Below are positions 9,745 to 19,940 of a stretch of DNA of 64,000 nt, piece after piece. The notes under the pieces were generated by a model, which saw only the letters and a program-made list of their open reading frames with translations, was not told the origin of the DNA and did not search any database. Source of the stretch: DATJPW01 sp963752855. Its GTDB lineage: Bacteria > Desulfobacterota > Desulfomonilia > Desulfomonilales > Desulfomonilaceae. The stretch is from contig CAVVZX010000035.1 in assembly GCA_963752855.1 (NCBI GenBank), positions 124,001 to 188,000 on the forward strand. The letters are read 5' to 3'. The position numbers and the translations under genes were made by a program. The stretch's first letter is position 1, and the number at the start of each line of letters is the position of its first letter.

Positions 9745-10962
9745 ATGGGTGTATTGGTTGGCACTGAAGAAGCAATTGAAGAAATTAAGCAAGGTCGAAT
9801 GGTAATCCTTGTGGACGACGAGGACCGAGAAAACGAAGGCGATCTTACCATGGCCGCGGAGAAGGTTACTCCCGAAGCCATTAATTTTATGACGAAGTAC
9901 GGTCGAGGCTTGCTGTGTTTGTCAATGATTGAAGAAAAAATTCAGGATTTGGACCTTCCGATGATGGTGAACGACAACAAATCGCGCTACGGAACGGCTT
10001 TCACCGTATCTATTGAAGCAGCGCGGGGCGTCACCACGGGTATTTCGGTCTATGATCGAGCGATCACAATCTTAACCGCTGTTGACGAGCACGCTACGTC
10101 TCAGGACCTGGTTTCGCCCGGTCATATTTTTCCCCTGCGGGCCCGGAGCGGCGGGGTGCTGGTCCGTGCGGGTCAAACTGAAGGAAGCGTCGATCTGGCG
10201 CGATTTGCCGGCTGCACGCCCGCTGGCGTTATCTGTGAGGTCATGAATGAGGACGGCACCATGGCCCGTCTGCCTGACCTGATAAAAATGGCGGAATTGC
10301 ATGATCTGAAGATATGCACCATCAGAGACCTGATCAAATACCGAATGCGCCACGAGCGACTCGTGCGGCGTGGAGCCGAGACGGTCTTGCCCACGGAAAT
10401 CGCCGGTGAATTTAGATTGATCGTGTATGAGAACGATGTTGACCACCATAATCACGTGGCCCTGGTAAAGGGAGAGATCAGCCCGGATGAGCCGATCCTG
10501 GTCCGAGTGCATTCAGAATGCCTCACTGGAGATGTTTTTGGTTCACAGAGATGTGACTGTGGCTCTCAGCTTGAAAAGGCCATGCGCATGGTTGCGGAAG
10601 AGGGCATGGGTGTAATCCTTTACATGCATCAGGAAGGTCGAGGGATAGGGCTCCTGAACAAAATCAAGGCATATGAGCTTCAGGATCAGGGTTGCGATAC
10701 GGTGGAGGCGAATCTGAGGCTCGGGTTCAAGGCCGATTTGAGGGACTATGGAATTGGGGCCCAAATGCTTTATGACCTCGGGATTCGCAAGATGCGCTTG
10801 CTGACCAACAATCCGAAAAAGATAGTAGGATTGGAAGGATACGGCATCCAGGTGGTGGAACAAGTTCCCATCGTGGTCGATCCCTGCGCGACTAACTTGC
10901 GATATCTCACAACGAAGAAAGAAAAGATGGGCCATACATATGAGCTGAAGTGCCTTTCCTGA
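9745..10962 (+). CDS. ribBA: bifunctional 3,4-dihydroxy-2-butanone-4-phosphate synthase / GTP cyclohydrolase II
   Basis: A 405-residue intact protein. The N-terminal half is DHBP synthase, which makes the four-carbon unit from ribulose 5-phosphate: DDEDRENEGDL at about residue 24, and GHIFPLRARSGGVLVRAGQT with the metal-binding and substrate residues. The C-terminal half, from about residue 200, is GTP cyclohydrolase II: HSECLTGDVFGSQRCDCG contains the three zinc cysteines, followed by YMHQEGRGIGLLNKIKAY. The start is preceded by AAGGAGG. It lies between ribE and ribH in the standard rib operon order. No ribD is present here. Confidence 0.97.
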   Translation: MGVLVGTEEAIEEIKQGRMVILVDDEDRENEGDLTMAAEKVTPEAINFMTKYGRGLLCLSMIEEKIQDLDLPMMVNDNKSRYGTAFTVSIEAARGVTTGISVYDRAITILTAVDEHATSQDLVSPGHIFPLRARSGGVLVRAGQTEGSVDLARFAGCTPAGVICEVMNEDGTMARLPDLIKMAELHDLKICTIRDLIKYRMRHERLVRRGAETVLPTEIAGEFRLIVYENDVDHHNHVALVKGEISPDEPILVRVHSECLTGDVFGSQRCDCGSQLEKAMRMVAEEGMGVILYMHQEGRGIGLLNKIKAYELQDQGCDTVEANLRLGFKADLRDYGIGAQMLYDLGIRKMRLLTNNPKKIVGLEGYGIQVVEQVPIVVDPCATNLRYLTTKKEKMGHTYELKCLS

Positions 10963-11003
10963 GTGGGGCGAAGAGCTTACGGCGCGCAAAACCTGGAGGA
11001 TCT

Positions 11004-11489
11004 ATGACAAAGATTGTCGAAGGCGTTCTCGACGCGAGCGGACTCAAAGTGGGCTTGGTGGCCAGCCGCTTCAATGATTTTGTCGTATCGCGACTGGTTG
11101 CGGGGGCAGTGGACGCATTGGTGCGCCACGGCGCTTCAGAAAATGACCTCACCGTCGTGAAGGTGCCGGGCGCTTTTGAGATTCCGCAGATGGTGTCCGC
11201 CATGGTCCGATCCGGCAGGCATGACATGGTTATAGCGCTCGGAGCGGTGATCCGCGGTTCAACTCCCCATTTCGATTATATAGCCGCGGAAGTTACCAAA
11301 GGACTTGCCCAAATCGCTCTGGAATCTACAATTCCGGTTAGCTATGGAGTTTTGACTACTGACACTCTTGAACAGGCCATTGAGAGGGCCGGCTCCAAGG
11401 CAGGAAATAAAGGGGCCGAAGCGGCCATGGCGGCAATAGAGATGGCGAATCTTTTCAAACAAATCTCTCCTAAAACGGGTCGTCGTTAA
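11004..11489 (+). CDS. ribH: 6,7-dimethyl-8-ribityllumazine synthase
   Basis: A 161-residue lumazine synthase that condenses the products of the two RibBA branches. Family motifs are present: VASRFNDFVVSRL (substrate phosphate side), KVPGAFEIPQMV, ALGAVIRGSTPHFDYIAAEV with the catalytic histidine, and PVSYGVLTTDTLEQAIERAG. ATG 11004 is chosen because GGAGGA lies at 10995-11000; the frame extends upstream into the end of ribBA but without a ribosome binding site. nusB starts 45 bp downstream. Confidence 0.96.
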   Translation: MTKIVEGVLDASGLKVGLVASRFNDFVVSRLVAGAVDALVRHGASENDLTVVKVPGAFEIPQMVSAMVRSGRHDMVIALGAVIRGSTPHFDYIAAEVTKGLAQIALESTIPVSYGVLTTDTLEQAIERAGSKAGNKGAEAAMAAIEMANLFKQISPKTGRR

Positions 11490-11533
11490 TCTGACGATAG
11501 TGGCTGCGGCCCAGATGAAAATCAAGTTATCCA

Positions 11534-12028
11534 GTGCCTTCCAGACGAAAGACACGTGAATTTGTTCTTCAAGTCTTGTTTGCGGCAGACGCACGCAATC
11601 AGGATCCTATCGACACTTTGGAGTTTCTCCGGACCCACTTTGCCGCTGATAAGGACCAGGAACTTAAGATGCACCGCGTGGTCCAGGATTTTGCGCGAAT
11701 CTTGGTGACTGTGGTTTCGAAAGAAGGACCCATAATTGATGATATGATAAGCAGGATATCTCATAACTGGAAACTCTCGCGAATAAATCGTGTGGACAGA
11801 AATATTCTCAGGATGGCCATAGCTGAAATGATAGGGTTTCCGGAGACACCGGGCGCGGTTATACTCAATGAAGCTATAGAAATCGGCAAGAAATATGGCG
11901 CGGAAAACTCGGCCGCTTTCATAAACGGTATACTGGATAGAATCCAGACGCTGGAAAAAAGGCCCGGTACTGCTGTGGAATTGCGTGACATGATTGTATC
12001 ACTTGACCAATCCGCTTCAATAATTTAA
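11534..12028 (+). CDS. nusB: transcription antitermination factor NusB
   Basis: A 164-residue all-helical protein. It has the NusB N terminus RRKTREFVLQVLFAAD, the central NWKLSRINRVDRNILRMAIAEM and the C-terminal PGAVILNEAIEIGKKYG, AAFINGILDRI motifs. NusB binds BoxA RNA together with ribosomal protein S10 and acts in rRNA antitermination. It starts at GTG 11534. Its position directly after ribH is the common arrangement in proteobacteria. Confidence 0.95.
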   Translation: MPSRRKTREFVLQVLFAADARNQDPIDTLEFLRTHFAADKDQELKMHRVVQDFARILVTVVSKEGPIIDDMISRISHNWKLSRINRVDRNILRMAIAEMIGFPETPGAVILNEAIEIGKKYGAENSAAFINGILDRIQTLEKRPGTAVELRDMIVSLDQSASII

Positions 12029-12079
12029 AATTATAACGAAATTAATGTAATCTCGGATTTAACCCGGCTGCTCATCAGA

Positions 12080-13636
12080 GTGGCGCTACTTGGTCCACAA
12101 ATGGTAATCGGTTTCAACAGTCTCCGGATCAATACAGGGCTGGTCCTCCTGCTCTTTGTGGTATCGACCGTCCTGACGGCCCCTGTCTGCACATCCGAGG
12201 CATTTGGTCAGCCTGCCGCCCCGCCACGCGCGTCTGCCTCCGACTCAGAAAATCATGATCAAGCCTATGCCCCTATTGGCCAATCCGGTTACAAAGTACC
12301 TCTCCCTGAAATCAAATTGAATCAGATCCTTGGAGCGCAAACTCCGAAGCCGAAGCCTACGCCGCCTGAGGCGGACGAGTCCGGCCGCGCCTCTAACCGG
12401 AGACGGCAGGGCCAACCCAGAAAAGTGGACCGCAACAACCTGACCAAGAGGAAACTTCGGTAGCCCCTGGGCCCGCTCGACTGCCCTTCGATCATGCAAC
12501 CCGGAAAAGAGGACCTAGGGCAAATCCGGAAAAATACCCAGCCGAAGAACCTCCTACTCCTCCGATTCCCAAAGAAAGGGTTTTTCCGCTTGCCGCCCCT
12601 GCTGCTCCTGAAGACCTTATGGTGGCGCGGCCCCCGAAGAAGGAAGTAATCGGGAAGAGAATCCCTCCTAGCGCCCCTCCATTGTTGGAAGCGCAGCCCT
12701 CGAAAGAGACGCTTAAGACCATGCCTTTAAAGGCGCAGGAAGCTCCGCCGTCAGGGCCAGTTGAGGGGATTCCGCTAGGAACACGTGGGGAGCCCGAAAT
12801 GGTCCCCGCCAAAGAGCCGGAACCCAAACCGCTGCCTGCCGTCTTGGCTCCACCTGAGGTGCAATTGAGCCCCGCCCCGAAGGAAAAGACTCCGGTCCCC
12901 GCGGAGTCCGAGCAAGATAAACCGACCCCAAAGGAGAGGACCCCGGTTGCGCCTTCGCCGGAGCCTGAAACCGGCTGTGACGAGCCCTAAGGAGAGCGCT
13001 CCGTTAGTTCCCTCCCTGGAGCCTGAACCGGATAAATCGGCCGCAAGAGAAAGAACTCCAGTCGTTGCTTTGCCCAAGCCGGAGCCCGAGCCGGAAGAGT
13101 CCCCTCCAAAGGAGATAGCGCCGTCCGCGCCTCCTGTGGAGCCGGCGCACGAACAGTCGATTCCCAAAGAGAGTCTTCCGGCATTCGACCGGCCGGTTCC
13201 TCCGCCAAAAGAGGTCTTGAGATCGCCACTTGATCAAGAGACGCCGGACACGCCGGAAATAAAATATTACCTGCGTGATACGGCGCCGATTCTCGAAGAA
13301 CTGTCGCTTTTGATGACAAGAGCGCCTTCGATCAACATAGCCGACTATGATCCTTCGGATGCAGACGCTCCTCTTTTTCCTGGAGATCTCCAACTAAAGA
13401 TGGATTCTATGAAACGAGACCTACAAATACTGGATTCAAAAACCTTTGCCATAATTCCACCAAAAAGATACGAGCAGTTTCACGGCCTTATACGGGATTC
13501 CATAAGCCAGACCCATCAAGCCTGTGAAGCCATCCTCAATTATATGGCCGAGCCGAACCAGGAAAATTTCAAGACGGTTCAGGAACACCTTTTGCGAGCC
13601 AGGGAATTAATTCAGAAGACGCGAAGTCATGGATGA
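12080..13636 (+). CDS. proline-rich exported protein with a C-terminal helical domain (two compensating frameshifts)
   Basis: Three overlapping frames form one coherent protein of about 517 residues. A signal peptide (LVLLLFVVSTVLTAPVC, cleavage near SEAFG) is followed by a long proline/glutamate/lysine-rich region of imperfect repeats built on KERTPV, KEKTPV and EPEPxxS units, and by an ordered C-terminal segment of about 150 residues from YYLRDTAPILEELSLLM to the end at 13636, which looks helical. The reading shifts near 12450 and back near 12955; composition and repeat register continue across both points. Pro/Glu/Lys spacers of this kind often cross periplasm or peptidoglycan, but no function can be named. 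It converges on the GAF-protein gene with 15 bp between the stops. Confidence 0.55.
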
Positions 13637-13651
13637 GATGACATTGTAGCA

Positions 13652-15998
13652 TCAGCTTTGTGTCGCCGCCTCGGCCAATGCGGTAGAATCCATATTCACG
13701 CCCACCCGCAGCGCCTTCAAGCCTTGCACCCCCGGAAGGTCATCCAGTTCCAGCGATTCAACATCTCCCCGCAGGTATCCTTGGTTCTGCAAGAAATTAA
13801 TGTGACGGCTCATCTCCTGGAATTCGTCCGGCCGGGAGTAGACAATGGCGATTTGTCCGGGTTGGGTAAGTCTCTCGCCTCGATCTTTGACCATGGCCTT
13901 GTCTATCCGTGAGCGAATAATCTCGTGAGCGATGTCGTACGCGCCGTCAACATCGAATCGCTTTTCGTCAAAGCGGAAGCGTATTGACACAGGACTGCGG
14001 TTTACCAGGACAAGGTGAGTCGCGTCCAACGAAACGGCGCCGGCAGTCTTCAAGCTTTCCACGTGCCAGGCAATTCCGCAAGCGACCATGAGTTGCCACA
14101 GCCTGAGATTTCTTACGTACAGTTCATTGAAGGCTCCGTTCTCAACCATGGAAGGGCCGAGATAGATGAGATAATCCACTCCGTCGGTCTGATGCTTATT
14201 GAAATAATGCGGGAATACCGCTTGGGCTTCAGCTTCTTCTCGGTCCAGATAACCTGAGATCCGTTGGTTGAGCAGAGAGACGCCCCTCTCGAAATCCCGG
14301 CGTTCGCGATACACTGTGCCCAGATTGGGATCCATGGCCCCGATGTAGGCCCCGACTGCGTCTGACACTGCGGAACCATACTCGCGGAGCAGGGGGAAGA
14401 GAGGCTCCAATTCGTCCCGCAGGAAATTCAGCACTGAAACTTCATCCCCTGTGTTCAACCCTTTTTGAATCATATCGAGGTTTCGGTCAATTCGATAGGT
14501 CAGTTCATTGAGGACATGCAGCGGCTTGACGCTTTGGGCTGAGCTGACCACGTTACGCGCAAGGCTCAGATGATCGGTAATATCCGCCTGAATGGCTCGA
14601 TTACGAGCTTCTGAGGACCCCCGGATATCCGAGGCCCCATACAGGGCAAAGACATCTCTGAAAACGATGGGCTCCAGTTCGGAGTTGCTTCCCCTGGCGG
14701 ATTCCTCCAAATGACGCAAAACAGCCTTCCGAAAGCGCCATTCCACCGACGGATGCACCGCTGTGCATTGCTCTTTGATGATTCTCTCGACATTGTTGTT
14801 CAGGTCATCCAGGGACCTTCGCAGCGCCACAGCGAACAGCGGCAAAATCGGGTTCAGGGTCATCGCCTCTCCAGGTCCGAAATCGCCGGGGTGGGGCGAT
14901 CCCATGTCCAGTGTTCCGATGAGTTCACCCTGGTAAAACAAAGGAGCGATCAGCATTGACCTGACTCCGTACTGAATGATTTCCTCCTCCACCTTCGTCC
15001 GGTTCGGCTCCTGGAGAATATCGTGTATCGTAAGTATCTGTCGGCTCGTCACAGCACGATCGAAGACCGATCCTTTAAACTCCTCGATGGGCACATGGCG
15101 TGAATCTGAGAAGATGCAAGAGCAGGCCATTTCACAGCCTTTGTTCAGCATATAGATCTGATCGCCCTGGATGGCCGCGAGACCGGCGAAAAGCTCAGGG
15201 CGACGTAGAAGAGTGCGAAGCCTTTCCTGGAGCCTTGAGAAACCTTCGGTTGATATGAATGAATCCCTGGCGATAAGGTCCCTTTCAAGGGCCGATATAA
15301 CCGCCGAGGTAGTCACTTCCACTCCTTGGACCGCGCAGAAACCCCCGAAGCTCGAAATTATCCGGCGGAAGAATCTCGCAGGATCACCTCGGGCTCCGCG
15401 AGATGCCCCATGATAGTCGCTCGCTCCTGATCCGGTAAGCTGCTTGAGCGGTCCAATGGTATCGCACATCCACAAAACGGAAATCCGGCTTTATCTTAAA
15501 GTAGCGATCCAGGCCGGTGTCCGGGTCCGGGACGATCCGCAGCAGCGGGAAATCGACCTGACTTTCAATTCCGTAGCATTTTTCAAGGATCAGCAAACAA
15601 CACCGCATCAATCGAGCTCGAAGAAAATCCTCCGGCTCCGGAAATAATCGTCCGCCAAACTGCCCGTCCTCAGTGAAGAAAAGGCGCCGGAATTCGGGGG
15701 AAACGAGGATCGGCTCCAATGAGAACGGGACCAGCGCCCCAACAGCCTCGGTGTCCCAGTACGCTATCGGGAAAACCACGCTCATAAGGGTCTTGAGCAA
15801 ATCCTCGTGGGATTTGAGAATCGAAAGGTCTTCCACAGGACTATGGAGTTCCGGAGCGAGCGCAAGTTTGGCTCGCACACCTTCCACCAAGGGCCGCCAA
15901 CCGTCATCGGAAGCTGCTATAGTCCGGTCCCAGAAATCGATGAGGGGCTCGAGGCTGAAAACGGATCGAAACTGACATTCAATCGGGTTTATTTGCAT
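13652..15998 (-). CDS. large GAF-domain protein of unknown function (one frameshift)
   Basis: Two minus-strand frames, 15998-15384 and 15475-13652, overlap by 92 bases and together encode about 780 residues. The N-terminal 200 residues (MQINPIECQF to FRFVDVRYHW) match nothing I recognise. From about residue 260 there is a GAF-like domain (ELFAGLAAIQGDQIYMLNKG to SMLIAPLFYQGELIGTLDMG), then a long helical region and a C-terminal alpha/beta region with HEIIRSRIDKAM, IVYSRPDEFQEM and GLKALRVGVNM. No kinase, cyclase or DNA-binding domain is visible, so it is not a standard sensor. The shift lies within 15384-15475. Confidence 0.55.
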
Positions 15999-16258
15999 GA
16001 CCGACCTCCGCCGGTGGATCTCAAAAACTGAAGCTCGTTACATTGTTGCCAAAGACGGCACAGACTGTATGATGTAATTATACGACTTTTTGGATCAAAT
16101 TGTGTACCGAAAGCTTCAGTTTAGCTTTAAGACGCAAAAATGATCGAAAAGGTTACAGCTCTCGATAGGCGTTCTTCTTGTTCCCCCGGCTCAGCTTCTG
16201 AACCCGTTCCGGGAGGGTTCGGCCCCTCTTTCTCTTTCTTACGAAAGTGAGGTAGCCC

Positions 16259-16920
16259 ATGGAAACCAGACGGAATTTCGTAAAAAAAGTCCTTACCGGC
16301 ATCTTGGGTCTTGGTTTCATTTTGGAGCCAATTTTTTCCACGGTCCGAATCGCATATGCGAAGGCGGAGAAGATTATCGTGCCCCGCGGGACTCCAAGAG
16401 GGACCCTCACGAACCAGAACCCCAAAGACTTGGATACAACCGATCTTGAAGTCACGCCCTTGGCCGAGTTCAAGACTATGGGGCTGGACGATCTGGAAGT
16501 GGACGTTAACCAATGGCGTCTATTGGTGGAAGGCGCAGTGGGCAAGTCGCTTTCGCTAAATTATTCGGAATTGACCGCTCTGCCGCCCGTTGAGAAGACC
16601 GTGCTGCTGATTTGTCCGGGCTTTTTCGTCAATAACGGCGCCTGGAAGGGCGTCTCGGTCAGAGAGCTGTTGACGCTGGCTGAAGTTAGTAAAGAAGTGA
16701 ACTACGTTACATTTCGAGGGCCTGAAGGCAATTATGAAAAAGTTTTCAGGGTCCCTCTCGATGACGTGCTCACGGACAAAGTTTTCCTTGCCTATCAGGT
16801 CAACGGCGAGGTCCTGCCGCGAAAGCACGGCTTTCCGCTGCGTGTCGTGGCTGAAGGGTACTATGGATCAGATTGGTGAGGTACGTTTACAAAGTGACAG
16901 CGGATGTTGTTAGGAGTTGA
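16259..16920 (+). CDS. Tat-exported molybdopterin-binding oxidoreductase domain protein (frameshift near the end)
   Basis: A sulfite-oxidase-type molybdopterin-binding domain protein. The N terminus is a twin-arginine signal (METRRNFVKK followed by a hydrophobic stretch). The domain carries VNQWRLLVEGAVG, LLICPGFFVNNGAWKG with the cysteine expected to bind molybdenum, VNYVTFRGPEGNY, and PRKHGFPLRVVAEGYYGSDW. The frame ends at TGA 16877-16879. The second copy of this region (21506-21784) has GGG where this one has GG, and reads on as DWVKYVYKVTADVV. Adding one G here gives DWVRYVYKVTADVVRS and a stop at 16918-16920, so I take that as the real end. The redox partner is unknown. Confidence 0.75.
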
Positions 16921-17229
16921 GGTCAGCGAGCATAAGGCGGGATGGTTGCAAGCTGGAAAGATCCACTCGGAAGAAAATCCAACCAGTCAATCTTATTGAC
17001 AGAGACGCCTAGAATTAGTTACGCTCAAAAAATGCCAAATCAGGCTTTTTCAGTAATAAGACGCTATCTTGCGGTCCTCCTGCCTTTGAGTGACCATCCG
17101 GAGTCTTTGAAGTTGGCAGGACCACACTACCGAGACCGGATTCAGGGGCAACCCCTCGGAATTGGCAAGACCGCCCCATTCCGGCGAAGACGGTAGATCA
17201 CGCCGTTCCGAATGTTTATCTTGCCCAAA
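16921..17229. other. about 310 bp without a gene
   Basis: No open frame with family features is visible. This stretch joins the 3' end of the molybdopterin-domain gene to the first glycosyltransferase gene, and would hold the left boundary of the glycosyltransferase block. No terminal inverted repeat or tRNA remnant was found in it. Confidence 0.4.
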
Positions 17230-18297
17230 ATGGATACATCTAGTGCCCCAATCGTTAGCGTGGTGATGTCCGTCTATAACGGGGGATCTTTTCTGCAAGA
17301 GGCCGTGCAGAGTATCCTCAGACAGGCGTTCGGTCGACTTGAGCTGATCGTCATCAATGACGCCTCCACTGATAACACAGCTGAAATACTGCACAATTGT
17401 CGGAGGGCGGACAATCGCGTTGTCATTTGTGACCAAGAGCCGCGGGCTCATAGCGTCTTTGAACAGGGGATGCAGACTGGCGAAGGGCAAGTATATCGCG
17501 TGGATGGATGCTGACGACATCTGTGACGTGCGGCGCCTGGAGACGCAAGTCTCTTTTCTGGAAGCCCATCCCGAGATAGGAATCGTCGGGTCCGGCGTCT
17601 TGATTGTGGACGAACAGGGCGAGGTGATACACCATCAGGCAATGCCGACACGTCCGGCACTCATCCACTGGCATCTTGCTTTTGAGAACTGTTTCGTGAA
17701 TTCGTCGGTAATGATGCGAAGGGATGTTGCACAATCCCTGAATTACTACAGCCCAGGCGTCCTGCTTGCGGAAGACTACGACCTGTGGAGCCGGGCGCTC
17801 GTGGTTACCCGATTGACAAACCTGCCGGACGTGTCGGTACAAAGACGGGAATGGGGAGGCAATATCAGTACAGTCCGTTTTTCCGAAATGGAACTTACGG
17901 CATGCACCATCAGCCGCTCTATTTTGGAAGGCATACTCGGCCGTGCTGTGGACGTGGAAACGGTAGCCTGCGCCAGGCGGTTCCTCGTCCTTAGACAACC
18001 TCCCCGGTCCATGGAGGAGGTGCGCAGCGTCGCTCTCTTGTGCGGGATTTGCATAAGGATTACCAAGCAAATAGTCCGCTTGAGACGGACGATTCCAGGG
18101 AGCTGGCCCGGGATGTTGGCCTCAAGTTCGCCCGACTGGCCATAGGGGCGCTCCGGATTTCACCGTGGGAAGGTCTTGGCCTCGCCGTTGACGCGCTTCG
18201 TCTGAACCCTGGTGACTTGTCAATGCGAACGTTGAGAAGGATATTGCGAAGACTCACTGGAGGTCTCGGTCCAGCAGTAACGCAGAAACAAAAATGA
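17230..18297 (+). CDS. family 2 (GT-A) glycosyltransferase (two frameshifts)
   Basis: Three consecutive frames together encode one GT-A fold glycosyltransferase of about 355 residues. The first (from ATG 17230) has PIVSVVMSVYNGGSFLQEA, the second GLIASLNRGCRLAKGKYIAWMDADD with the DxD metal site and LLAEDYDLWSRAL, and the third, ending at 18297, the C-terminal helical region. Shift one, near 17455, fits loss of one G from a G-run: a fourth G joins EPR to GLIASLNRG, the normal family spacing. Shift two lies around 18040-18060. The enzyme would transfer a sugar to polysaccharide, lipid or protein; the acceptor is unknown. It is the first of three glycosyltransferase genes in a row. Confidence 0.72.
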
Positions 18298-18479
18298 GAT
18301 GTGACCATTTTCCGGGGATAGAGAACGCAGAGCGCCGAGAAGTGGCTTCTTTTTGATCATGAGGGCCAGGCCATGTGAGGTTCCGTCGCGAGCCTCCGCT
18401 CAATACATTGCTTCCAGAACAGAGTATACTACAACAGAATCTTTCTGCTCTCTCTGCATTTCCGTGGATAAGGATTGTT

Positions 18480-19765
18480 ATGCGAGTTGTCCATCTTAGC
18501 ACGTCCGACAGTGGGGGTGGAGCGGCCCGAGCGGCGGTGAGACTCCACAGAAGGTTGCGCGACCAGGATACAGATTCCCAGCTTCTCGTCCAACGCAAGG
18601 AAGAAGACGAGCACACCATTCATGGCCCCACCTCGAAGATCGCAAGGGCCTTTGCATTGCTACGACCTTATGTGGACATATTCCCGTCGTCGTGGTACAA
18701 TAGGTCCAGGAAAGACGTGTGGAGTGTCGGTTGGCTGAGAAATAGGACCTTGAAGCGCACGAAGCAATTGAAACCGGATCTGGTGAATCTCCACTGGGTG
18801 GGAAGCGGTTTCCTGGCTGTGAAGGACTTGGGCCGATTCGAAGTCCCGTTGATCTGGACATTGCACGACAGCTGGGCGTTTACGGGCGGATGTCACGTGC
18901 CTTTTGACTGTTTGGGCTACCGAGAATCCTGTGGGTGCTGTCCCATTCTTTCCTCGCGGACGGCGATGGATCTGAGCCGCTGGGTCTGGAAGAAGAAAGA
19001 GCGTGACTGGAGAGGAGCCGATCTCACCCTTGTCGCTCCCAGCACATGGATGGCCGAACGTGTCAGATTGAGCCGCTTGTTTCGTAACACACCGGTGAAA
19101 GTTATTCCAAACGGATTGGATCTCAGTGTGTATAGACCAATAGATCGACACACTGCTCGCGACATCCTCAATCTCCCTCACGATCGTCAAATCATCTTGT
19201 CTGGGGCTATGCGATTCTTCGAGAGCCCCTATAAGGGCGCCACACAGCTTCAGGGGTGCCTTGAGAGACTCGCTTGTCAAGGATGGAACAAGGAACCCGA
19301 TCTGCTCCTTTTCGGGACCTCCATGCCCCCTAAGCCTCTTTCATCGTCCTTCACAAGACGGTATGTCGGGACCATTCACGACGACGTAACCCTTGCACTC
19401 TACTATTCTGCCTCGGATGTATTTGTGTGCTCTTCCATAGCGGAAAATCTATCCTGCACGGTGATGGAATCATTGGCTTGTGGTACTCCTGTGGTGGCAT
19501 TCGACATAGGAGGCATGTCCGACATGATCGAGCACAAGATTACTCGGGTATCCCGCACACCCATTTGATACCGACGACTTAGCTAGGGGCGTCTCTTGGG
19601 TCATTGGGGACTACTCGCGAAAATAGGAGGCTCTCTGACGGCGCTCGCTCCAAGGTGGAAGAAAATTATTCTCTCGATAAGGTGGCGCGACGGTATGCGC
19701 AATTATATGAGGACATACTGAAGCGTATGCGTCTCGGCGTCCCCCAATCTGCTGTCGAGGGATGA
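18480..19765 (+). CDS. family 4 (GT-B) glycosyltransferase (two frameshifts near the C terminus)
   Basis: The main frame from ATG 18480 encodes a GT-B glycosyltransferase: VVHLSTSDSGGGAARAAVRL at the N terminus, PDLVNLHWVGSGF and TLHDSWAFTGGCH in the acceptor domain, VIPNGLDLSVYRP at the hinge, and the donor-site pattern SSIAENLSCTVMESLACG, TPVVAFDIGG. It breaks at about 19545. The expected ending continues in other frames as GYPAHPFDTDDLARGVSWV and then KVEENYSLDKVARRY, up to TGA 19763-19765. The TLHD-W-GGCH signature is typical of enzymes in capsule and exopolysaccharide clusters. The nucleotide sugar cannot be inferred. Confidence 0.75.
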
Positions 19766-19940
19766 TCGTTCCAGAAGGACGGCGTATAGGGCGGAATGAA
19801 GGGCCCAAGCCCACGCACATCAGGAGGCCCCGGATGTTTTCGTCAAAGCAGTGGAGCAGATAAAGCGGCATGTACCAGAGGTGTTCGTCCCCCGCATTTG
19901 TGACATTTAGAGACGATCAGCTCGACGACACGAGAACCCC

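Noticed and set aside
12775..13167. Minus-strand open frame rich in Gly and Ser over the proline-rich gene
   Set aside because: It is the antisense of the Pro/Glu codons, has no ribosome site, and disagrees with the coherent plus-strand protein.
16877..16879. TGA in the molybdopterin gene read as selenocysteine
   Set aside because: Reading through gives GTFTK and does not match the second copy, whereas inserting one G gives the conserved VRYVYKVTADVV. A frameshift explains it better.
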